Both the position numbers and the translations under genes were made by a program. A model generated the notes under the pieces. It did no database searches. It was not told where the DNA came from and was given only the letters and a program-made list of their open reading frames with translations. Below are positions 30,358-38,541 of a DNA stretch of 64,000 bases, in pieces. Each line of letters begins with the position of its first letter. Positions within the stretch are counted from its first letter, which is position 1. Origin of the DNA: SZUA-254 sp964596065 (lineage in GTDB: Bacteria; Bacteroidota; Ignavibacteria; UBA10030; SZUA-254); assembly GCA_964596065.1 (NCBI GenBank), contig CAZQSM010000001.1, positions 124,001 through 188,000 on the forward strand. Reading direction: 5' to 3'.

Positions 30358-30386
30358 TTGTGTACCGGTCGACATCCATTATATTG
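30358..30386 (+). promoter_or_regulatory. Promoter of the small lipoprotein gene
   Basis: TTG (30358-30360), 19 bases, then TATATTG (30380-30386). The leader would be about 60 bases and contains AAGGTGAAAGG immediately before the ATG at 30454. Confidence 0.55.
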
Positions 30387-30453
30387 TCCACTTAACGCGA
30401 CCCGGACATTGGCGCGAAATCGGCAAGAACAAATCGAAGCTTAAGGTGAAAGG

Positions 30454-30885
30454 ATGACATCAATGACACATCGCCACCGTTTTTTGCTCCCGCGTTTCCT
30501 CTGCGTGGGATTGCTCGCTTTCATCGTCGGGGCCTGTTCGAGCGACACACCCGTTTCGCCCCCGCTCTCACAGTTTGAACCGCAGATCGCCAACACCGCG
30601 GATAATTTCCAGTTTCAGGTGACGGGTGCGACGAACGTCACGACGACCGTGGAATACCCGTGGCAAAACACCGGAACACGCGCCAGCGTCAACCAGTCGT
30701 GCTCCATTTCCGCGGGATCCGCCGTCGTGACGCTTCTCGACTCGAACCAGGTCGAACTGTATTCGAATTCGTTGTCCGCCAACGGAACCTTCCAGAGTGA
30801 TACGGGTCAGGTGGGAGTGTGGAAGGTAAAAGTGGTCTTGACCAATCTGTCCGGGACCCTGAATTTCCGCGCTCAGAAACTTTAA
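30454..30885 (+). CDS. Hypothetical small lipoprotein
   Basis: 143 residues. Signal sequence with lipobox V-G-A-C at about residue 28. The mature part is Ser/Thr/Asn-rich and predicted mostly beta strand (FQFQVTGATNVTTTVEYPW; WKVKVVLTNLSGTLNFRAQKL), resembling a small immunoglobulin-like or jelly-roll domain. No family is recognised. The start at 30454 has an adjacent purine-rich ribosome site; ATG 30463 is the alternative. It stands alone between tRNA-Lys and the STAS gene. Confidence 0.7.
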   Translation: MTSMTHRHRFLLPRFLCVGLLAFIVGACSSDTPVSPPLSQFEPQIANTADNFQFQVTGATNVTTTVEYPWQNTGTRASVNQSCSISAGSAVVTLLDSNQVELYSNSLSANGTFQSDTGQVGVWKVKVVLTNLSGTLNFRAQKL

Positions 30886-31116
30886 CATCGGGGTTTGAGT
30901 AAACCACCGCCCCGTCACTCCATGAGCGAATACTGTTCGCAGTACGACGCAGGCGGTTTCGATCGCGCCTGACCCCCTGGCCCCGGCCGAAACGGCCGAT
31001 TTAATTTGCCACCCTCCCGGCCCGGGTGTAACCTTTTCCTCCCGCACCCCGTATTCAAGGCATACCCCGGGCGCTTCGAAGCGGGCGGGGGATGACAGGG
31101 ATTACCTGGAGGAATC

Positions 31117-31458
31117 ATGCATATCGGTGAACAGATCAGGGGGGACGTCGCGGTGGTCGCCCTGAGCGGCGGACTGCACGATGAGGAGGATGGGATCGTC
31201 CTGGAACAGAAAATCATCAGCCTCACCGCCGACAACATCAGGAAGATCGTCTTCGACCTCGGGAAACTCAACAGCGTCAACAGCCAGGGGCTTTCTGCCC
31301 TGCTGCGCGCGGTCAAATCGGTCCGGACGCGGGGAGGGGACATCCGGCTGGCCGGTCTCGACGAACACCTCGAGAACATCTTCGCGAAGACGCGGTTGGT
31401 GAGGATTTTCGACACCTACGAAACCGTTGACAGGGCGGCGGCCAGCTACATCCATTGA
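31117..31458 (+). CDS. STAS-domain protein (anti-anti-sigma factor type)
   Basis: 113 residues, a single STAS domain: MHIGEQIRGDVAVVALSGGL, IRKIVFDLGKLNSVNSQGLSALL (about 45-67, with the Ser that partner-switching kinases phosphorylate), and a C-terminal helix. Such proteins bind and sequester anti-sigma kinases or regulate other partners. No kinase or phosphatase partner gene is adjacent, so the partner is unknown. Confidence 0.85.
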   Translation: MHIGEQIRGDVAVVALSGGLHDEEDGIVLEQKIISLTADNIRKIVFDLGKLNSVNSQGLSALLRAVKSVRTRGGDIRLAGLDEHLENIFAKTRLVRIFDTYETVDRAAASYIH

Positions 31459-31468
31459 CGCAGTCATT

Positions 31469-31498
31469 TTGACATCTCCCGCTTAATCCGTAACTTTC
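31469..31498 (+). promoter_or_regulatory. Promoter of the cysteine-synthase-like operon
   Basis: TTG (31469-31471), 19 bases, then TAACTTTC (31491-31498). The predicted leader is about 95 bases; I see no riboswitch in it. Confidence 0.5.
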
Positions 31499-31598
31499 CC
31501 GTCAGCTGACCGCCCGCGATGGGCGGCGCGGCTCCCGTCCGGCGCGCCCGGCACCCGGACCCACCCGTCACAGACGATTACCGGACGAACCAACCTCG

Positions 31599-32699
31599 AT
31601 GCCGACGACCATCACGCGACCTGTCTTCGATGAAAATACCCGCTTCAGGGGTTTGAAACATATCATCGGAAACACTCCGCTCCTTGAAATTCACTTCCGA
31701 TACAAGAAAGAAAACCGCGTACTGTACGCCAAGGCGGAATATGTCAATATGACCGGGAGCATCAAGGACAGGATGGCGTACCACATCCTGAAGAATGCCT
31801 ATGCGGCCGGAGCGATCAGGGAGGGGGATACCATCGCCGAGGCAACGAGCGGAAACACCGGCATCTCCTTCGCCGCGATCGGGCGCGCACTCGGCCACCC
31901 CGTCACGATTTTCATGCCCGACTGGATGAGCCGGGAGAGGATCGACCTGATCAGGAGCATGGGGGCGGGGATCGTCCAGATCAGCAAGGAGGACGGGGGC
32001 TTCCTGGGGGCAATCGCGCGCGCGCAGGCCCTCGCGAAGGAACGAGAAAACGTCTTCCTGCCGAGCCAATTCGACAACCCGTCGAACGTGGATGCGCATG
32101 AACAGTCCACCGGACCCGAAATCTGGTGGCAACTCGATTTCCAGTCGCTCAGGCCCGGCGCGTTCGTGGCCGGCGTCGGCACCGGAGGGACCATCATGGG
32201 AATCGGCAGGTTCATGAAACAGCGCGACGCCTCCGTTCGCATCCATCCCGTGGAGCCGATGGAATCACCGACGCTTTCGACCGGACACAAAGAGGGCAAA
32301 CACCGGATCCAGGGGATCTCCGATGAGTTCATCCCGTCGATCGTCGATCTCAGCTATCTGGATCCCGTGATCGGTGTCAGCGACGGTGACGCCATCATCA
32401 CGGCCCAGAAAATGGCCTCCCAGCTGGGATTGGGAGTGGGGATCTCCTCGGGGTGCAACTTCATCGGGGCCCTCAAGGCGCAGAACGAACTCGGCCCCGG
32501 CGCGGTGGTCGTCACCGTCCTCCCGGACGACAATAAAAAATATCTCTCGACGGACCTCCTGAAAACGGAAGCGGGCGCGGGTCACCACCTCTCCGCGGAC
32601 GTTGAATTCATCGGCTACCAGGCCCACAAACGGGTCTGCCATACCTGCTGCGACCTTTACGAGTGCAACCAGCGGATCACCGGCGCGGGTCCCTGCTGA
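31599..32699 (+). CDS. PLP-dependent cysteine synthase / cystathionine beta-synthase family, with Cys-rich tail
   Basis: 366 residues. Fold-type II PLP enzyme: the cofactor Lys is in TGSIKDR (Lys56), the substrate loop is EATSGNTGISFA, and the phosphate-binding loop is GVGTGGTIMGIG. The catalytic core ends near residue 320. An extension follows with C-H-T-C-C-D-L-Y-E-C (Cys347, 350, 351, 356) and a terminal Cys366, which looks like a metal, Fe-S or redox site and is not part of standard CysK. It probably makes cysteine or cystathionine; which substrates it uses is uncertain. The stop overlaps the next ATG. Confidence 0.85.
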   Translation: MPTTITRPVFDENTRFRGLKHIIGNTPLLEIHFRYKKENRVLYAKAEYVNMTGSIKDRMAYHILKNAYAAGAIREGDTIAEATSGNTGISFAAIGRALGHPVTIFMPDWMSRERIDLIRSMGAGIVQISKEDGGFLGAIARAQALAKERENVFLPSQFDNPSNVDAHEQSTGPEIWWQLDFQSLRPGAFVAGVGTGGTIMGIGRFMKQRDASVRIHPVEPMESPTLSTGHKEGKHRIQGISDEFIPSIVDLSYLDPVIGVSDGDAIITAQKMASQLGLGVGISSGCNFIGALKAQNELGPGAVVVTVLPDDNKKYLSTDLLKTEAGAGHHLSADVEFIGYQAHKRVCHTCCDLYECNQRITGAGPC

Positions 32700-33691
32700 T
32701 GCCCCAACCACCCATGACCGGAACACGGCAGGAGTCGTCACCGCACCTTCACCGCCCACCGGCATATGAGGTCGTGAGGAGTGCCGCTGCCCGGATCGCG
32801 CTGCACCGCTCGCTCTTGCGGCTGGAAGGGGCCGACGCGTTTGATTTCCTCCACAGGATGTCAACGAATGATATGCTTTCGATGCGCGACGGGGAAGCCC
32901 GGCGGACGGTGATCGTGAATGAGAAGGGACGCATCATCGACCTGGTCACGGTCGTCCGGACGGGAGACCGGGCGCTCGTCCTCGGCAGCCCGGCGCTGGG
33001 GCGGGCGCTCAAGGGGTGGTTTGATAAATTCATCATTATGGACGATGTGCACATCACGGGTGAGACCGCGGACACCCGGGTCATGGCGTTCTACGGCCCG
33101 CAATCCGCCGCGCTCGCCGGTCGTCCCTCGGGCGGAGGAATGTCGGTCAGGGAAGACCTCGGGTCGGTCCCGGGATCCCTGCTGATCCCGGGGGAGGGGA
33201 ACCCTGGGAGCGGGGACGCCGGCCCGTGGGAGGAGGTTCCCGTGGCGAACGCCGCGACCCTCGAAGCCGTCCGGATCGAAGAGCTGGTCCCGGCGACGGG
33301 CCGGGAACTTGGACCGGATGTCAACGCCCTCGAAGCGGGCCTGAAGCGATACATCAGCTTTTCCAAGGGGTGCTACATCGGGCAGGAGGTCATCGCCAGG
33401 CTCGACACCTACCGGAAACTGCAGAAAATACTTTCGCTTTTCGATTTTCCGGGGTTCGATGGGGAGGGTTTGGGACCGGGCAACCTCTTTCACGATGGGG
33501 GTGATGCAGGACGGATCACCAGCACGACATTCTCACCCAGGCATCGGGCATGGATCGGCCTCGGATACCGCCGGATAACCGCGCGGGACATCGATTTTCA
33601 ATTCCTCCCCGGGGACGGAAACGCCCGGATCCCCTGCCGCTGCATCACAGCCCTCCCGGAAGGATACGAAGAGTATGAAATCCAGGAGTAA
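32699..33691 (+). CDS. ygfZ: Folate-binding YgfZ/GcvT-like protein
   Basis: 330 residues. The signature KGCYIGQE (about 223-230, Cys225) defines YgfZ proteins, which help Fe-S enzyme maturation or repair with tetrahydrofolate. The N-terminal folate-binding domain includes LLRLEGADAFDFLHRMSTNDM and VIVNEKGRIIDLVTV. A Gly-rich insertion lies at about 140-180. It overlaps the cysteine-synthase stop and the next SDR gene (17 bases). Confidence 0.88.
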   Translation: MPQPPMTGTRQESSPHLHRPPAYEVVRSAAARIALHRSLLRLEGADAFDFLHRMSTNDMLSMRDGEARRTVIVNEKGRIIDLVTVVRTGDRALVLGSPALGRALKGWFDKFIIMDDVHITGETADTRVMAFYGPQSAALAGRPSGGGMSVREDLGSVPGSLLIPGEGNPGSGDAGPWEEVPVANAATLEAVRIEELVPATGRELGPDVNALEAGLKRYISFSKGCYIGQEVIARLDTYRKLQKILSLFDFPGFDGEGLGPGNLFHDGGDAGRITSTTFSPRHRAWIGLGYRRITARDIDFQFLPGDGNARIPCRCITALPEGYEEYEIQE

Positions 33692-34436
33692 CGCGCCCCG
33701 TCGGACGGTGGCCGTCGTCACCGGGGCGGGGATCCGCCTGGGGAGGGCCCTCGCGCTCGCGCTCCACCGCGAAGGTTACGCGGTCGTTGTCCATTTCAAC
33801 AAGTCGCGCGCGGGGGCGCTGGAGGTCGTAAAGACGATACGATCGGAAGGGGGAGAAGCGATCCGCGTGCGGAGAGACATCAGGTCGGCGGCCGGGGCCC
33901 GGGCGGTCATCGCTGCGGCTCTCGGCGCGTTCGGCACGATCGACCTGCTGGTGAACAATGCGGCGGTATTCCGGGAAAGCTCCGTCCTGGGTACCACGGA
34001 GCGGTCGTGGGATGAAACCCTCGACACCAACCTCAAGGGTATGTTTTTCTGCTCCCAGGCCGCCGCCAGGGTGATGATTCGAAAGGGGGGAGGATCGATC
34101 GTCAATATCGCCTCGGTGGGGGGGCTGCAGGCATGGTCAGGGTACCTGCCATATTCCGTCTCCAAGGCGGGTGTCGTGATGTTGACGCGTTGCCTCGCGA
34201 GGGGTCTGGCGCCGTCGATCCGGGTCAATGCCGTGGCGCCGGGGACGATCATCGTCCGGGGAGAGGAAACTGGAATCCGGCACATTCCGAAGGCGAAGAT
34301 CCCGCTCCGACGCTACGGATCTCCGGACGACATCACCGAACTCGTCGTCTTCCTCGCGACACGGGCGGGCTACGTGACCGGCCAGATCTTCACGGCCGAC
34401 GGCGGAAGAACTTTGCACACTACGATATCCTCATGA
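33675..34436 (+). CDS. Short-chain dehydrogenase, pteridine-reductase-like
   Basis: 253 residues. Rossmann motif VVTGAGIRLGRALALALHREGYAV at about 14-37. The TGxxxRLG form, instead of TGxxxGxG, is the mark of pteridine reductases (PTR1, FolM). Catalytic Y-S-V-S-K is near residue 160, with NNAA upstream. Pteridine reduction fits the neighbouring folate-dependent ygfZ, but the substrate is an inference. It shares ATGA with the LOG gene. Confidence 0.8.
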   Translation: MKSRSNAPRRTVAVVTGAGIRLGRALALALHREGYAVVVHFNKSRAGALEVVKTIRSEGGEAIRVRRDIRSAAGARAVIAAALGAFGTIDLLVNNAAVFRESSVLGTTERSWDETLDTNLKGMFFCSQAAARVMIRKGGGSIVNIASVGGLQAWSGYLPYSVSKAGVVMLTRCLARGLAPSIRVNAVAPGTIIVRGEETGIRHIPKAKIPLRRYGSPDDITELVVFLATRAGYVTGQIFTADGGRTLHTTISS

Positions 34437-35284
34437 AACCAGTCAAGGCGTACAAGAATATTCCGTTCCTCACCAGCCCGATCGGGCGTTCGCTCAGGAT
34501 CCTGTCGGAATTCCTCGAGCCACTCGACCGGCTGAAAAAGCAGGGGGTGAAGAACACCATCGTCGTCTTCGGATCGGCGCGGCTGCTACCGCGTGCGAAG
34601 GCCAGGAAAAACCTCGCCGCCCTCGAGGCGAAATACCGGACGCCCGCGAAACGAACACGGAAGGCCCGCGAGGAGCTGGAGCGGGCCAGAACCGCCCTCG
34701 AGATGTCGGCCTTTTACGAAGACGCGGTCAAAGTCACATATCTCCTCGCCCGCTGGTCGAATACCCTACCGAAGGAGCGGCAGTTCGCGATCTGTTCCGG
34801 CGGCGGTCCGGGGATCATGGAGGCGGCGAACAAAGGTGCGATCGAAGGGCGGGGGCGGTCGATCGGATTGAACATCAGCCTTCCCTTCGAGCAGGGCGCC
34901 AATCCTTACATCTCCGAGCATCTCGGATTCGAATTTCATTACTTTTTCATGCGCAAGTTCTGGTTCCTGTACCCGGCGAAAGGATTGCTCATGTTCCCCG
35001 GGGGGTTTGGCACGCTGGACGAGATGATGGAGATCCTGACGCTGGTCCAAACAAGGAAAACCACCAAACCGATGCCGATCATACTGTATGGGAGCGCCTA
35101 CTGGAACTCTATACTGAATTTCAAGGAAATGATCCGGGTGGGAGTCATCGACAAAAACGATATGAGGCTCTTCAGTTTCGCGGATACCCCGGAGGAAGCG
35201 TTTTCGATGATGAAGGAGGGGCTCCAGAAAATCCACGCCAAACGCCAGCATATCGGCATTCTTCACGGCGGGCCCGGCGGTTGA
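34433..35284 (+). CDS. LOG-family protein (TIGR00730-like)
   Basis: 283 residues. Nucleotide-binding fold with the motif PGGFGTLDEMME (about 187-198). LOG proteins cleave nucleoside monophosphates, including cytokinin precursors; some act as pyrimidine/purine 5'-monophosphate nucleosidases. This one has a longer N-terminal helical region (KARKNLAALEAKYRTPAKRTR) than plant-type LOG. The start ATG 34433 was chosen by overlap with the SDR stop. The -33 element of the tmRNA promoter overlaps its stop codon. Confidence 0.85.
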   Translation: MKPVKAYKNIPFLTSPIGRSLRILSEFLEPLDRLKKQGVKNTIVVFGSARLLPRAKARKNLAALEAKYRTPAKRTRKAREELERARTALEMSAFYEDAVKVTYLLARWSNTLPKERQFAICSGGGPGIMEAANKGAIEGRGRSIGLNISLPFEQGANPYISEHLGFEFHYFFMRKFWFLYPAKGLLMFPGGFGTLDEMMEILTLVQTRKTTKPMPIILYGSAYWNSILNFKEMIRVGVIDKNDMRLFSFADTPEEAFSMMKEGLQKIHAKRQHIGILHGGPGG

Positions 35285-35311
35285 ATCCGGCGGTTGAATT
35301 GTGTATCTTTC
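35281..35311 (+). promoter_or_regulatory. Promoter of ssrA (tmRNA)
   Basis: TTG (35281-35283), exactly 20 bases, then TATCTTT (35304-35310). It lies 8 bases before the first copy of the tmRNA 5' end (GGGGATG at 35318), where transcription would be expected to start. This is the best anchored promoter of the window because the RNA 5' end is known from the family. Confidence 0.8.
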
Positions 35312-35356
35312 ATTCGAGGGGATGACTTGGTTTCGACGGGGATGAGGATGGCTCTA
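35302..35356 (+). repeat. First copy of a 55-base duplication at the gap (includes 5' end of tmRNA)
   Basis: Identical over 55 bases to 35457-35511. It contains the -7 element and the first 39 bases of tmRNA (from 35318). It ends exactly at the N run, so it is an assembly overlap and not a second gene. Confidence 0.95.
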
Positions 35357-35456
35357 NNNNNNNNNNNNNNNNNNNNNNNNNNNNNNNNNNNNNNNNNNNN
35401 NNNNNNNNNNNNNNNNNNNNNNNNNNNNNNNNNNNNNNNNNNNNNNNNNNNNNNNN
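35357..35456. other. 100-N assembly gap
   Basis: Exactly 100 N, the conventional placeholder for a gap of unknown size. Both flanks end in the same 55-mer. Removing the gap and one copy (155 bases) restores an intact ssrA gene and its promoter. Confidence 0.97.
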
Positions 35457-35511
35457 TGTATCTTTCATTCGAGGGGATGACTTGGTTTCGACGGGGATGA
35501 GGATGGCTCTA
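35457..35511 (+). repeat. Second copy of the 55-base duplication at the gap
   Basis: Exact copy of 35302-35356, continuing into the rest of the tmRNA gene. Confidence 0.95.
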
Positions 35512-35826
35512 CTGGCATCTCGTGTTCTCCGGACACACGTTAATAAACTGGAAAACCATAAGTGCGAACACTGATTACGCACTGGCTGCTTAATTAACTA
35601 AGCAACCCATCCCGCCCGTTCTGGCCCGGGTGTACGGAACGGGGTGTCGCTTACACCGGGCTAGTCCTGCACCGGTTCCGGGGTTGCAGGGCGAAACAAT
35701 ACCGGGATAGTCCACCCGAGCCGAGTTCGGCCCGGCGACGGTGGATGAAGCTTTCAGGCCGGACTATTGATGTAGAGGGTAGAGTGGTCTTCTCTTCGGA
35801 CCGGGGTTCGATTCCCCGCATCTCCA
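35473..35826 (+). ncRNA. ssrA: Transfer-messenger RNA (tmRNA)
   Basis: 354 bases. It rescues stalled ribosomes and tags the nascent protein. The 5' GGGGATG pairs with CATCTCC at the 3' end; the T arm is GGGGTTCGATTCCCC, discriminator A, CCA not encoded. The tag reading frame at 35564-35593 gives ANTDYALAA then TAA, ending in the protease-directing ALAA. Several paired pseudoknot-like segments lie between. Its promoter is intact only upstream of the gap at 35281. An intrinsic terminator follows. Confidence 0.97.
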
Positions 35827-35828
35827 CG

Positions 35829-35859
35829 AAATCCCGGCCTTGCGGTCGGGATTTTTTTT
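35829..35859 (+). terminator. Intrinsic terminator of ssrA
   Basis: Inverted repeat AATCCCGGCC, TTGC, GGTCGGGATT followed by a run of eight T. It is the only classical rho-independent terminator I found in the window. Confidence 0.9.
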
Positions 35860-35894
35860 ATATTACCCCATGGAATCCATCCCGCACCCATAAC

Positions 35895-36719
35895 GTGAAA
35901 ATCCCGTTCCTGAAAATGAGCGGCGCCGGCAACGATTTCGTGGTCATCGACCGCGCGGCCGGCCCTGCGCCCGACTGGAAGGCCCTGGTCCCGGCGATGT
36001 GCGACCGGCGGGCGGGGATCGGCGCCGACGGGGTGATCATCATCCGACCGGCCGCCGGGGCCGATTTTACGATGGAGTATTTCAACGCCGACGGTTCGAC
36101 GGGAAGCCTCTGCGGTAACGGCGGCAGGTGCGCCGCATCGTATGTCATGGACCGGCTGGGGAAGGAGTCGGTCTCATTCCGGACCCTCGACCGGATTTAT
36201 CATGCGGCCCGCGTAGGGACCGGGGTCGTACTGGAAATGGACCCCCCGGGGCTTCCAAGGCTGAACATTCCGCTGCGTGTCCGGAATGGAGACTTCGTTG
36301 GACATTTTCTGGACACCGGTTCCCCGCACCTTGTCCTGTTCGGGGAACAAGGAATACCGGGCACAGGCCAGATCGACGAACTCGGGAGGGCCATCCGCCA
36401 CCACCCCGAGTTCAGCCCGTCCGGCACGAATGTTGACTTTGTCTCAGTGACGGACAAGGGAGAACTCCGGATTAGAACGTACGAACGGGGGGTGGAGGCT
36501 GAAACCTGGGCCTGCGGCACGGGAGCGGTCGCGGCGGCCCTGATCCACTCGCTTCTTGAGGGGATGGTGGGGGAGGGGATCGCCCGGGTCATCCCGCTCA
36601 GCGGGGAGCTCCTCCGGGTCTGGTACCGCCGCGAAGGGAACACATTCAGCGGTGTGAAGCTCGAAGGCCCCGTAACTGTCACCTTCACCGGGACCTACGA
36701 AGCCGTCGTAGTGGCGTAG
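35895..36719 (+). CDS. dapF: Diaminopimelate epimerase
   Basis: 274 residues. It converts LL- to meso-diaminopimelate for lysine and peptidoglycan. MSGAGNDFVVID near the start. The two catalytic cysteines are in NADGSTGSLCGNGGRC and ETWACGTGA. I use GTG 35895 (VKIPFLKMSGAGND); a longer frame would run back into the tmRNA and terminator. An FxKMxGxGND start is typical for the family. Confidence 0.95.
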   Translation: MKIPFLKMSGAGNDFVVIDRAAGPAPDWKALVPAMCDRRAGIGADGVIIIRPAAGADFTMEYFNADGSTGSLCGNGGRCAASYVMDRLGKESVSFRTLDRIYHAARVGTGVVLEMDPPGLPRLNIPLRVRNGDFVGHFLDTGSPHLVLFGEQGIPGTGQIDELGRAIRHHPEFSPSGTNVDFVSVTDKGELRIRTYERGVEAETWACGTGAVAAALIHSLLEGMVGEGIARVIPLSGELLRVWYRREGNTFSGVKLEGPVTVTFTGTYEAVVVA

Positions 36720-36743
36720 TAACACCATCATCATCACGCGTCG

Positions 36744-37166
36744 ATGAAACGAAATAGCTTCATCCAACGAATCGTAATCGCCTGGGGTGCAATCATTTCG
36801 CTGCCGTTGATTCACGTTCTTATTCAATATCTGATTCCGCCGGAGAAAGCGACCGGAGCGAGCCTTCCGATCCGCGCCGGGACGGTGTCCGAATTCTCTG
36901 ACGGATCGGTCAGGCTGATCCGGGACGGGAAACACGCCGTCTTCGTCCGGCAGACCTCATCCGGCCAGATCAGGTCGGTTTCGGCCAGATGCACTCATCT
37001 TGGGTGCCTGGTGGAGTACCTCGATCAGGAACGGCTTTTCCGTTGCAATTGCCATGGGAGTACGTTCGATCCGGACGGAAACAACCTCACCGGTCCTGCC
37101 GTCAGACCGCTCCCAGCGCAACGCGTCGAGGTCCGGGGGGATGATGTGTACATCGATCTGTCCTGA
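36744..37166 (+). CDS. petC: Rieske iron-sulfur protein
   Basis: 140 residues. One N-terminal membrane anchor (about 8-30), then a Rieske [2Fe-2S] domain with CTHLGC (Cys83, His85, Cys88) and CNCHGS (Cys101, Cys103, His104). Electron-transfer subunit of a quinol-oxidising Rieske/cytochrome b complex. The N-terminus has no twin-arginine motif. The cytochrome b gene follows after 6 bases. Confidence 0.93.
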   Translation: MKRNSFIQRIVIAWGAIISLPLIHVLIQYLIPPEKATGASLPIRAGTVSEFSDGSVRLIRDGKHAVFVRQTSSGQIRSVSARCTHLGCLVEYLDQERLFRCNCHGSTFDPDGNNLTGPAVRPLPAQRVEVRGDDVYIDLS

Positions 37167-37172
37167 CTCCTG

Positions 37173-38231
37173 ATGGACGCCTTCTGGACATGGCTCGCGG
37201 AGAGGAGTCCATCCGGCCTGATCGGCTCATTCCTTCGAAAAAAACAGGTCCCCGTTCACCGCCACGACAATTGGTATCTTTTCGGCGGCCTGACGCTCCT
37301 TTTTTTCGTCGTCCAGGTGATTTCCGGCCTGTTGCTCTCGCTCTACTACCAGCCAACCCCGGAGACCGCGCACGAGAGCCTCGCCGGTATCATGGGGAGC
37401 GTCAGCTACGGATGGCTGGTCAGAAGCGTCCACAAATGGTCGTCGCACCTTGTGATCGCTTGCGCGATCCTTCATCTGTTGTCGAAATTTTACTTCCGGG
37501 CTTACCAGAAACCCCGAGAGCTGACATGGATTTCCGGCATTCTCCTCATCCTGATCCTGCTGGCCTTCGCCTTCACAGGTCATCTGTTACCCTGGGACAC
37601 GGACGGATACTTCGCCACCCAGATCGGGACGGAGATCCCGCGTTCCACGCCTGTTGTCGGTCCCTTCATCGTGACGTTGTTACGGGGACCGGGGGAGTAT
37701 GTCGACGCCACGGGGCTGACGAGGATGTACGGGCTCCACGTCGTCATTCTACCCTTGATTTCACTGTTATTGATCGGATTCCATCTCTTGATGAACCAGT
37801 TTACGGGGTCGGCGAGCCCGGCGGGGACAAAGACGGCCAATTCAGTGGCGTTCTACCCAGATTTTGTCCTCAGGGACGCCATGGCGTGGTTTTTCGGTAT
37901 CGGCGTGCTCTTCACTATGGTCATGTTGGTCCCGGTCGGGCTCGGGCCGAAAGCCGACATACTCGCGTCGCCGCCGCCCGGCATCCACCCGGAATGGTAT
38001 TTCCTTCCGTTATATCAGGCGATACGGCTCATGCCGGGGACCATCGGCGGCATTGAAACGGAGGCGATCCTCAACCTGGCAGTGGGGATGCTCATAGCCG
38101 GCCTTTTTCTCGTCCCCTGGATCGACCGGTCTTCCGGGACGACATCATCCACCGGTTGGATGTTCTTACGCCTTATGGGATACGCGATTATCCTGTTCGC
38201 AACATACTCAATCATCATCACTTATCTATGA
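37173..38231 (+). CDS. petB: Cytochrome b, b6-type fused with subunit IV
   Basis: 352 residues, about eight helices. Heme ligands His87/His101 (spacing 14) and His189/His204 (spacing 15); the 15 spacing is the b6f form, not the mitochondrial one. The quinol-site motif PEWY is in HPEWYFLPLYQ (about 268-279) of the C-terminal subunit-IV-like half. The position of b6f Cys35, which holds heme c-n, is Leu36 (W-Y-L-F-G-G). No cytochrome c1 or f gene is adjacent, as in green sulfur bacteria. Confidence 0.92.
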   Translation: MDAFWTWLAERSPSGLIGSFLRKKQVPVHRHDNWYLFGGLTLLFFVVQVISGLLLSLYYQPTPETAHESLAGIMGSVSYGWLVRSVHKWSSHLVIACAILHLLSKFYFRAYQKPRELTWISGILLILILLAFAFTGHLLPWDTDGYFATQIGTEIPRSTPVVGPFIVTLLRGPGEYVDATGLTRMYGLHVVILPLISLLLIGFHLLMNQFTGSASPAGTKTANSVAFYPDFVLRDAMAWFFGIGVLFTMVMLVPVGLGPKADILASPPPGIHPEWYFLPLYQAIRLMPGTIGGIETEAILNLAVGMLIAGLFLVPWIDRSSGTTSSTGWMFLRLMGYAIILFATYSIIITYL

Positions 38232-38419
38232 TCACCCTGGTGATGACATCACTGATCTTGCAGGAGGATTCTGTCGCAACCGGAATCGTACCGGATGCCG
38301 GGGTTCGGCTGTCGGTCTGGATGATCGGAATGTTCCTGCTCGCCATCGGCGGGGTGCTGGTATACTTCAGGATGAAAGAGATCTCGGAAAGCGGAAAACA
38401 GCGTGGTTCAAGGGATTGA
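38228..38419 (+). CDS. Small membrane protein of the Rieske/cytochrome b operon
   Basis: 63 residues starting at ATG 38228, overlapping the cytochrome b stop by 4 bases. One clear helix (about 30-48, LSVWMIGMFLLAIGGVLVYF) with a short charged cytoplasmic tail (RMKEISESGKQRG). It is probably a small subunit or assembly factor of the Rieske/b complex, comparable in size to the small subunits of b6f. No homology is recognised. Confidence 0.65.
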   Translation: MITLVMTSLILQEDSVATGIVPDAGVRLSVWMIGMFLLAIGGVLVYFRMKEISESGKQRGSRD

Positions 38420-38541
38420 TATTTGTCTCATAATAGTTATTATGTAAAGTACCTATTCGTTTCCGGGACCGGTTTTTGCAGATAATCCGTTCGCGGCCCC
38501 TCACCCACCCTATCCCGCACCATACCCGACAACGGTTTTCT

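Noticed and set aside
35318..35356. A second, truncated tmRNA gene
   Set aside because: Identical to the real 5' end and ends at the gap, so it is an assembly overlap.
35294..35500. Short open frame across the N gap
   Set aside because: Made only by the gap characters and the duplicated tmRNA start.
35862..35870. TATATTA near dapF as a -7 element
   Set aside because: It lies on the T run of the tmRNA terminator, and the only TTG upstream is 16 bases away, not 20.
38429..38444. AT-rich inverted repeat after the cytochrome b operon as a terminator
   Set aside because: 7-bp A/T stem with a 2-base loop and no T run; too weak to call.
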